A stretch of 64,000 bases of DNA from Micromonospora coriariae (GTDB taxonomy: Bacteria; Actinomycetota; Actinomycetes; Mycobacteriales; Micromonosporaceae). Made by a program: the position numbers and the translations under genes. How positions within the stretch are numbered: position 1 is the first letter of the stretch; the number at the start of each line of letters is the position of its first letter. The notes beneath the pieces are model-generated. The model was not told the origin of the DNA, searched no databases, and was given only the letters and a program-made list of their open reading frames with translations. Positions 58,305 through 64,000 of the stretch are shown here, in pieces. The stretch is taken from the NCBI RefSeq assembly GCF_900091455.1, contig NZ_LT607412.1, positions 1,984,001 through 2,048,000 on the forward strand, written 5' to 3'.

Positions 58305-58947
58305 CCAGCGGCGGGCCGAACGGCTCGACCAGCCACGCGAGCCTCGGGGGATCAAGCTGCCCCGGTTCGACGCGGAGGCGTTCGGGCGGTGGTCCGAGGG
58401 CATCGCACGGGGCATGGGCACCGCGAACTTCATAGTCGTCATGACGGTGGTGATCGCGATCTGGTTCGGCTGGAACACGCTGGCCCCGGCCCAGCTGCGC
58501 TTCGACCCGTACACCTTCACGTTCCTCACCCTGGTGCTGTCGTTGCAGGCCAGCTATGCGGCGCCGTTGATCCTGCTGGCGCAGAACCGGCAGGCCGACC
58601 GGGACCGGGTGGCGTTGGAGGAGGACCGGCGGCGGGCCACCGCGCAGAAGGCGGACACCGAGTACCTGGCCCGGGAGATCGCCGCGCTGCGCATCGCGCT
58701 GGGCGAGGTGGCGACGAGGGACTTCCTGCGCTCGGAGCTGGCCCGGCTGGCCGAGGAACTCGACGAGGCGGGGCAGCGCCGGCAACGGTTGGAGCGCCGC
58801 CAGCAGGAGAAGGACAGCCGGCAGGAGAGGCGTGGCCAGCGGCCGACCGACGGTGCCGGGCTGGACGAACCCCGCGACGACCTGGACGGCGACTTCGCCC
58901 CCGAAGCCCGGCCGGACGCCGCCGGCCCCCGCGCCCAGGACGGCTGA
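58297..58947 (+). CDS. DUF1003 family membrane protein
   Basis: A 216-aa protein with two membrane helices (FIVVMTVVIAIWFGWNTL and FTFLTLVLSLQASYAAPLILL) and a conserved QNRQADRDRVALEEDRRRA loop, then a coiled-coil-like charged tail rich in Arg/Glu. These are DUF1003 features. ATG 58297 lies inside the end of the MgtE-N gene (8-nt overlap), so the two are coupled; ATG 58288 is an alternative. M. tuberculosis has the same pair (Rv1232c region, from memory). Confidence 0.9.
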   Translation: MADQRRAERLDQPREPRGIKLPRFDAEAFGRWSEGIARGMGTANFIVVMTVVIAIWFGWNTLAPAQLRFDPYTFTFLTLVLSLQASYAAPLILLAQNRQADRDRVALEEDRRRATAQKADTEYLAREIAALRIALGEVATRDFLRSELARLAEELDEAGQRRQRLERRQQEKDSRQERRGQRPTDGAGLDEPRDDLDGDFAPEARPDAAGPRAQDG

Positions 58948-59020
58948 CCGGAGGGTCGAGCGGGCCATCGATTCGCTCACACCGTTCCCGGGCAGCGGCC
59001 TGAGCGGATGCCCCGCGACG

Positions 59021-59026
59021 TAGCAT
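59021..59026 (+). promoter_or_regulatory. mrp -10 box (leaderless)
   Basis: TAGCAT is 7 nt before ATG 59034; no SD. Confidence 0.55.
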
Positions 59027-59033
59027 TGCGGGC

Positions 59034-60182
59034 ATGTCAGCACCCGTCAGCACCGTCGAGGACGCGATCCAGGCCGCCCTGGCCACCGTCAACGACCCGG
59101 AGATCCGCCGGCCGATCACCGAGCTGGGCATGGTCCGCTCCGCCACGATCGACGCCAGCGGCGTCGTACGGGTCGAGCTGCTGCTCACCGTCGCCGGTTG
59201 CCCGCTCAAGGACAAGCTGCGCACGGACATCACCGCCGCGGTCGCCGCGGTGCCCGGGGTGACCGGTGTGGAGATCGACTTTGGTGTGATGAGCCCCGAG
59301 CAGCGGCAGTCGTTGCAGTCGCAGCTGCGCGGCGGGGGTGCCAGCGAGGAGCCGGTCATCCCGTTCGCCCAGCCGGGCTCGCGGACGCGGGTGTACGCGG
59401 TGGCCAGCGGCAAGGGCGGCGTCGGCAAGTCCAGCGTGACTGTCAACCTGGCGGCGGCGCTGGCCGCCCGCGGGCTCTCGGTGGGCGTGGTCGACGCAGA
59501 CATCTACGGCCACTCGGTGCCCCGGATGCTGGGCGCGGACGGTCGGCCGACCCGCGTCGAAGACATGATCATGCCGCCGCAGTCGCACGGCGTGAAGGTC
59601 ATCTCGATCGGCATGTTCACCTCCGGCAACGCCGCGGTGGTGTGGCGCGGCCCGATGCTGCACCGGGCGTTGCAGCAGTTCCTGGCCGACGTCTACTGGG
59701 GCGACCTGGACGTGCTCCTGCTCGACCTGCCCCCGGGCACCGGCGACGTGGCCATCTCACTGGCCCAGTTGCTGCCCAACTCGGAGATCCTGGTGGTCAC
59801 CACCCCGCAGGCCGCCGCCGCCGAGGTGGCGGAGCGGGCCGGTGCGATCGCACTGCAAACCCATCAGCGGGTCGTCGGCGTCATCGAGAACATGTCCTGG
59901 CTGGAGCTGCCGGACGGCTCCCGGATGGAGATCTTCGGTGCCGGCGGCGGCGCGGCGGTCGCCGAGTCGCTGAGCCGGACCATCGGCGCCCAGGTGCCGT
60001 TGCTCGGGCAGATCCCGCTGGACACCCGCGTCCGCGAGGCCGGGGACGCCGGTAACCCGATCGTGCTGGCCGAGCCGGAGTCGCCGGCCGCACAGGCGCT
60101 CGGCACGATCGCGGATCGACTCGCGGTGCGTCGGGAGTCGCTGCTCGGCAAGCCGCTCGGCCTCAAGCCCGCCGGGCGCTGA
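59034..60182 (+). CDS. mrp: Mrp/ApbC-type P-loop Fe-S carrier protein
   Basis: A 382-aa protein: N-terminal MIP18/DUF59 domain (1-90) with VAGCPLKDKLRTDI and its Cys, then a MinD-like P-loop ATPase (VYAVASGKGGVGKSSVTVNL, VVDADIYGHSVPRML, LLLDLPPGTGDVAISLAQL). It likely carries or assembles Fe-S clusters. The C-terminal CxxC of canonical Mrp is not visible; the equivalent place reads IENMSWLELPDGSRMEIFG. ATG 59034 is leaderless. It is convergent with tatB. Confidence 0.93.
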   Translation: MSAPVSTVEDAIQAALATVNDPEIRRPITELGMVRSATIDASGVVRVELLLTVAGCPLKDKLRTDITAAVAAVPGVTGVEIDFGVMSPEQRQSLQSQLRGGGASEEPVIPFAQPGSRTRVYAVASGKGGVGKSSVTVNLAAALAARGLSVGVVDADIYGHSVPRMLGADGRPTRVEDMIMPPQSHGVKVISIGMFTSGNAAVVWRGPMLHRALQQFLADVYWGDLDVLLLDLPPGTGDVAISLAQLLPNSEILVVTTPQAAAAEVAERAGAIALQTHQRVVGVIENMSWLELPDGSRMEIFGAGGGAAVAESLSRTIGAQVPLLGQIPLDTRVREAGDAGNPIVLAEPESPAAQALGTIADRLAVRRESLLGKPLGLKPAGR

Positions 60183-60199
60183 GCGCCCGGTTCGTCGTT

Positions 60200-60227
60200 C
60201 ACCCGCCGGCCGTCCGGCCGGCGGGTG
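60200..60227. terminator. Bidirectional terminator between mrp and tatB
   Basis: CACCCGCCGGCC (60200-60211) pairs perfectly with GGCCGGCGGGTG (60216-60227) around a GTCC loop, between convergent stops. Confidence 0.85.
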
Positions 60228-60235
60228 CGGGCCGG

Positions 60236-60658
60236 TCAGGTGGCGTCGTCGTAGCTGGCTCGGGGAGCGGGCGCCGACGGGGTGCCGGTGGCCGTGCCGG
60301 ACCGGGTCCCGTTCGTCCGCAGGTCCGCGGCGTTGGCCACGTCCTTCAGCTCGTTGTGCACGCCGCCGACATCCGCGCGCAGGTTGTCGTAGACGCCCTG
60401 CAACGGCTTGCGGATCGCCGCCTCGTCCTCCTCGCTGAGGAGGTGCTTGCGGATGAAGGCCTTCGGGTGCAGATCCTCGAGCTGGATGTCGGTGCCCAGC
60501 TCACGGCTCAGGTCGCCGGTGGCGTTGCGGGCCATGTTGCGCAGGTTGCGCACCATCCGCAGGCCGTCGGTGATCACGGCGGGCAGCCGGTCGCCGAAGA
60601 TCAGCAGCGCCAGGAGCAGCAGCGCACCGATCTCCCACCAGTTCAGGTTGTCGAGCAT
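60236..60658 (-). CDS. tatB: Sec-independent protein translocase TatB
   Basis: A 140-aa TatB: N-terminal helix LNWWEIGALLLLALLIFGDRLP with the FGxxxLP hinge, an amphipathic helix, and a charged tail (SRELGTDIQLEDLHPKAF) ending in Thr/Pro-rich sequence. It forms the Tat receptor with TatC. ATG 60658 has GAGAGGAGG upstream. It is downstream of htrA on the same strand, as in other actinobacteria. tatA and tatC are not in the window. Confidence 0.92.
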   Translation of the reverse strand: MLDNLNWWEIGALLLLALLIFGDRLPAVITDGLRMVRNLRNMARNATGDLSRELGTDIQLEDLHPKAFIRKHLLSEEDEAAIRKPLQGVYDNLRADVGGVHNELKDVANAADLRTNGTRSGTATGTPSAPAPRASYDDAT

Positions 60659-60734
60659 CCCGCGGGCCTCCTCTCGGCGTCAGCAGCAAGACTACGCACG
60701 TCGGACGGCTTTCGGGCAGGGGGTGACCCGCTGC

Positions 60735-62180
60735 TCACTTGGCATCCGCGGCAAGGGTGACCGAGGTGTTCTGCCGATCGGCCCCGCGCCGGAACTCGAC
60801 GGTCACCACTGAACCGGGCGCGAACTTGCGGACCAGGGCGATCAGGTCCGTCGGCTCGGTCATCGGCCGTCCGTTGAGCTTCAGGATCACGTCGCCGACC
60901 CGAAGTCCGGCGCCGGCCGCCGGACCGGACGGCTCCACCGCGGCGAGCCGTACGCCGCCGCTGGCTCCCGCGCCCGGACCGCCGACCTGGGCGCCGATCA
61001 CCGTACGCCGGGCCTTGCCGGTGCCGATGATGTCCTGGGTCACCCGTTTGGCCTGGTTGATCGGGATGGCGAAGGCGAGCCCGATGTTGCCGGCCTCCTG
61101 CCCCTCGGCGACCAGCGACTTGATTGTGGAGTTCACCCCGACCACCCGCCCGGCGCCGTCGACGAGCGGTCCACCCGAGTTGCCGTGGTTGACCGCCGCG
61201 TCGGTCTGGATGGCCGCGTAGTACCGCACCGGACCTCCCGGCTCGCCGGCCTGCATCGTCCGGTCCAGGGCACTCACGATGCCGGCGGTGACCGTGTTGG
61301 CCAGCGAGAGCGGCGAGCCGATGGCGAGCACCGGGTCGCCGACCGCCAACGCGTCGGAGTCGCCGAACTCCACCGGCCGCAGCCCGGTCCGGCTCACCTT
61401 GATGACCGCGATGTCCGACTCCGGGTCCTGGCCGACCACGGTCGCCGCCGCGGAGCTGCCGTCGTTGAAGATCACCGAGGCCTTTCCGCTGCCGCCGGCC
61501 ACCACATGGTCGTTGGTGATCACGTGCCCGTCGGCGCTGGCGATGAAGCCGGAGCCCTCACTCGTCCCGCCGAGACTGCTCACCCGCACGGTGACCACGC
61601 TGGGCAGGACCCGTTCGGCCACCCCGGCCAGCGACTCCGGCTTGCGCTGGGCCAACGCCGGCGGCTGCGCCGGCTCGGCGCCGAGCACCGTCCCACCGGC
61701 TCCGCCACGTACCGCGAACGCGTAACCCAGCGCGCCGCCGAGGGTGCCGGCCAGCAGCGCGGTGATCACCGGGATGAGCAGCAGGTGACGCAGCGTCGGT
61801 CGGCCCGGCGCGTCGGGGTCGGTGACCGGCTCGGGCTCGGTGCCCGCCGCCACCACCCCGGGCACCACCACCGCGGCCGGCGCCGCCGGATCCCGCCACG
61901 GATCGGAGAGCGCGTCGGACCACCAGGGCGACGTGCCGGCGGCGCCGGGCTCTGCCGGTGCCGCGGTCGATGCCGGCGCCGCGGTCGATGCCGGCCAGGC
62001 GGCCGGCGGCGCGGTAGATGCCTGCGGGCTCCCGGCCGTCGATGCCACGTCGGACGACGCCACGGGCACGCCGCCGGCCCCCGGCGCGGTCGGCGACCCC
62101 GCCGGCGGGGCCTCTGCCCCGGGCGGTCGTGCCGGAGCCGGAGTCTCACCGCCCCGGCGCCAGTCCCAGCCGTCGGTCAC
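60735..62180 (-). CDS. htrA: Membrane-anchored trypsin-like serine protease, HtrA/DegP family
   Basis: A 481-aa protein: about 130 cytoplasmic Pro/Ala-rich residues, a membrane helix (HLLLIPVITALLAGTLGGALG), an S1C protease domain with the triad His (VITNDHVVAGG), Asp (DPESDIAVIKV) and Ser (VNHGNSGGPLVDG), and a C-terminal PDZ domain (LRVGDVILKLNGRPMTE). It degrades or refolds misfolded envelope proteins. GTG 62180 has GGGAGG 7 nt upstream. It is followed by tatB. No sigE-rseA pair stands upstream. Confidence 0.94.
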   Translation of the reverse strand: MTDGWDWRRGGETPAPARPPGAEAPPAGSPTAPGAGGVPVASSDVASTAGSPQASTAPPAAWPASTAAPASTAAPAEPGAAGTSPWWSDALSDPWRDPAAPAAVVVPGVVAAGTEPEPVTDPDAPGRPTLRHLLLIPVITALLAGTLGGALGYAFAVRGGAGGTVLGAEPAQPPALAQRKPESLAGVAERVLPSVVTVRVSSLGGTSEGSGFIASADGHVITNDHVVAGGSGKASVIFNDGSSAAATVVGQDPESDIAVIKVSRTGLRPVEFGDSDALAVGDPVLAIGSPLSLANTVTAGIVSALDRTMQAGEPGGPVRYYAAIQTDAAVNHGNSGGPLVDGAGRVVGVNSTIKSLVAEGQEAGNIGLAFAIPINQAKRVTQDIIGTGKARRTVIGAQVGGPGAGASGGVRLAAVEPSGPAAGAGLRVGDVILKLNGRPMTEPTDLIALVRKFAPGSVVTVEFRRGADRQNTSVTLAADAK

Positions 62181-62413
62181 GTCGGTGCCTCCCAGTCCGT
62201 CCCCGGATCCCGCGCCGCGTCGTCCGGCCACCGACCGGCGCGGTCGCGGCTGACGGGATACCGCCTCCAGGATTGCACGGATGCACGCGGTGGAGTCAGC
62301 GGTTGCCCCCGGTGATCGCCGGGGGTGGAGGCGCGGCTGCGCCGCGCGACGGCCGCCTCTACGCTCACAGTGCCAACCCGCCCCCGCACCACCACCGCCC
62401 CCGGAGGTGCCCC

Positions 62414-63064
62414 ATCGCCACGGTCGCCGGTTCCGGCAGTTCGACGACCCAGGCTCAGCAGTTCGCCGAGTCGTACGTCACCGAGGATCTCGTCCTGCGC
62501 ACCGCCCGCAGCCTGGCCCACGAGGTGGGCCTCGACGCGGTCACCCCCGGCGCCGGAGCGGCGCTACGGCTGCTCGCCGCGGCCGGCAACGCCCGCGCGG
62601 TCGTGGAGATCGGCACCGGCACCGGGGTGAGCGGTCTCTGGCTGCTCCGCGGCATGCGCGCCGACGGCGTGCTCACCACCATCGACGTGGAAGTGGAGCA
62701 CCAACGGATCGCCCGGCGGATCTTCAGCGAGGCCGGATTCGCCGCCGGCCGCACCCGGATCATCACCGGTCGCGCCCTCGACGTGCTGCCCCGGCTCGCC
62801 GACGGGGCGTACGACCTGGTCTTCGTGGACGCCGAGGCGACCGGCTTCCACGCCTGTGTGGAGGCCGCGCTGCGGCTGCTGCGCCCGGGGGGCGTGCTCG
62901 CGCTCAACGGCATGCTGGCCGGCGGTCGGATCGGTGACCCGGCCGCCCGGGACGCGGAGACCGTGACGGTCCGGGAGACGATCAAGGCGGTGCGGGAGTC
63001 CGAGCACTGGATCCCCGCCCTGCTCCCGGTCGGGCACGGGGTGCTCGCCGCGGTGAAGTGCTGA
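62414..63064 (+). CDS. O-methyltransferase (Rv1220c-like), start codon uncertain
   Basis: A SAM-dependent class I O-methyltransferase of about 216 aa: AVVEIGTGTGVSGLWLLRGM (SAM loop), LTTIDVEVEHQRIARRIFSE, YDLVFVDAEATGF, LRLLRPGGVLALNGML. No ATG, GTG or TTG start is suitably placed. The SD GGAGG (62403-62407) lies 6 nt before an in-frame ATC at 62414 (encoding IATVAGSG); an out-of-frame GTG at 62407 would fit if one C in the CCCC run were absent. It is divergent from htrA. Start assignment is uncertain; the family is clear. Confidence 0.88.
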   Translation: MATVAGSGSSTTQAQQFAESYVTEDLVLRTARSLAHEVGLDAVTPGAGAALRLLAAAGNARAVVEIGTGTGVSGLWLLRGMRADGVLTTIDVEVEHQRIARRIFSEAGFAAGRTRIITGRALDVLPRLADGAYDLVFVDAEATGFHACVEAALRLLRPGGVLALNGMLAGGRIGDPAARDAETVTVRETIKAVRESEHWIPALLPVGHGVLAAVKC

Positions 63065-63070
63065 CCCCGG

Positions 63071-64000
63071 TCAGTCGACGCTGGCGAGCCACCGCAGGAG
63101 CGAGCGGACACCCCAGCCGGTCGCGCCCCGGCTGACTTCGGCGTGGTCGCCGTCCGCCCAGGACGGTGCCGACATGTCCAGGTGCAGCCAACGGTCCCGC
63201 AGATCGCCGGTGAACTCGCGCAGGTAGAGCGCGGCCACCACCGACCCGGCACCCTGCGTCGGCGCGCTGTACAGGTCGGCGATCTCGCTGCCCAGGTACT
63301 CGACGTAGTCGGTGGGCAACGGCATCCGCCAGGCCGCCTCGCCGGCCGCCTCGGTCGCGGTGAGCACATCGGCGGCCAGCCGGTCGTTCTCGCTATACAG
63401 GGCGGCGGTCCGCTTGCCCAAGGCCACGGCGTTGGCCCCGGTGAGGGTGGCCAGGTCGAGCAGCAGGTCCGGCGCGAGCTGCCGCACCGCGTACGCCAGC
63501 GCGTCGGCGAGGACCAGTCGGCCCTCCGCGTCGGAGTTGGTTGTCTCGCTGGTCATCCCGCCGTAGTGCCGGACGATGTCGCCGGGACGGAACGCCGAGC
63601 CGCTGACCATGTTCTCGGCCAGCGGGGCCAACGCGGTGACCCGGACCGGCAACCGCAGCGTCGCGGCGCCGAGGGTGGCGGCGACGACCGCGGCCGCGCC
63701 GGCCATGTCCTTGCGCATCAGTTTCATCGCCGGCACCGGCTTGATCGAGATCCCGCCGGTGTCGAAGGTGATGCCCTTGCCGATCAGCACCACATGGGTA
63801 CGCGCGCCGGCCGGGTGCCAGTCCAGCTCCACCAGACGGGGGCCGCTGGCCGAGCCGCCGCCCACGGCGAGGATCCCGCCGAAGCCCTCGGCGGCCAGCT
63901 CGTCCGGCTCACGGACCCGTAGACGCAGGTCCGGCAGGTCGGCCGCGGCCTCGGTCACCTGGTCGGCGAACCACTGCGGGTTCTTCACCGAGGAAGGCGT
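63071..64000 (-). CDS. pepA: Leucyl aminopeptidase M17 (5' end outside window)
   Basis: Cytosolic manganese/zinc aminopeptidase of the M17 family, C-terminal 310 residues. Metal and active-site motifs: HVVLIGKGITFDTGGISIKP, KLMRKDMAGAAAVVA, and NSDAEGRLVLADALAYA; GWGVRSLLRWL near the end. The N-terminal macro-like domain lies past the right edge, where the frame stays open. It is convergent with the O-methyltransferase; their stops are 6 nt apart. Confidence 0.94.
   Translation of the reverse strand, partial: TPSSVKNPQWFADQVTEAAADLPDLRLRVREPDELAAEGFGGILAVGGGSASGPRLVELDWHPAGARTHVVLIGKGITFDTGGISIKPVPAMKLMRKDMAGAAAVVAATLGAATLRLPVRVTALAPLAENMVSGSAFRPGDIVRHYGGMTSETTNSDAEGRLVLADALAYAVRQLAPDLLLDLATLTGANAVALGKRTAALYSENDRLAADVLTATEAAGEAAWRMPLPTDYVEYLGSEIADLYSAPTQGAGSVVAALYLREFTGDLRDRWLHLDMSAPSWADGDHAEVSRGATGWGVRSLLRWLASVD

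Overview
The window is very GC-rich chromosomal DNA. Its codon usage is strongly biased to G/C in the third position, GTG starts are frequent, and many genes appear to be read from leaderless promoters. Gene content points to a filamentous actinobacterium of the Micromonosporaceae, most like Micromonospora. I see no insertion sequence, integrase, prophage, CRISPR array or biosynthetic gene cluster. It looks like core chromosome carrying a few accessory islets.

Layout. 1-11.6 kb holds translation, RNA-modification and envelope housekeeping: an ABC-F ATPase (cut by the left edge), ispE, ksgA/rsmA, tatD, a hypothetical gene, metG, a membrane protein, rsmI and a protein O-mannosyltransferase. 12-22.2 kb is more accessory: a secreted vWA protein and its membrane partner, a phosphopantetheinyl transferase, a DUF4352-type membrane protein, a CsbD-like protein, a Gfo/Idh oxidoreductase, an F420-type LLM oxidoreductase with a deaminase, a frameshifted small gene, DUF1772 and NmrA genes. 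22.4-22.9 kb carries tRNA-Ala(CGC), its terminator and a patch of diverged repeats. 22.9-30.5 kb is the actinobacterial division and sugar-nucleotide block sepX/glpR, GNAT, glp/moeA, galU, then a diguanylate cyclase, 5-FTHF cyclo-ligase and a Ruc-like zinc-ribbon chaperone gene behind a CIRCE operator. I recall the same order, without the cyclase, around M. tuberculosis Rv0991c-Rv0996.

30.7-42.4 kb holds a SAF protein, small membrane proteins, a Fur regulator, a MpaB/DUF2236 oxygenase, a RecB-like nuclease, MarC, a PHP phosphoesterase, an ECF sigma factor with a coupled membrane partner, a bPH2 membrane protein with a 52-aa partner, a SpoU methyltransferase and a MaoC hydratase. 42.9-47.9 kb has trxA behind a SigR-type promoter, an HTTM-like protein with a DCC protein, and an intein-split Rv2578c-type radical SAM protein behind a LexA-like box. 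47.9-56 kb has an acyl-CoA dehydrogenase, a CoA-ester lyase, SDRs, DUF4190 proteins, an EamA transporter and a HAD hydrolase. 56-64 kb has PhzF, an MgtE-N/CBS protein, DUF1003, Mrp, TatB, an HtrA protease, an O-methyltransferase and leucyl aminopeptidase (cut by the right edge).

How the genes work together. The left block serves ribosome and tRNA maturation plus isoprenoid and O-mannosyl glycan supply. The glp/sepX/galU block links division and sugar-nucleotide supply. Three stress inputs are visible in the DNA: CIRCE (HrcA) before ruc, GGAAT-N18-GTT (SigR) before trxA, and an SOS-like palindrome before the radical SAM gene. MaoC, acyl-CoA dehydrogenase and CoA lyase, all on the minus strand but spread over 10 kb, could form part of an ethylmalonyl-CoA-type C5 pathway. 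I did not find a clearly undescribed multi-gene system. The most striking object is the intein sitting exactly at the third iron-sulfur cysteine of the radical SAM protein. All statements rest on reading the sequence and on family knowledge; no search was run.
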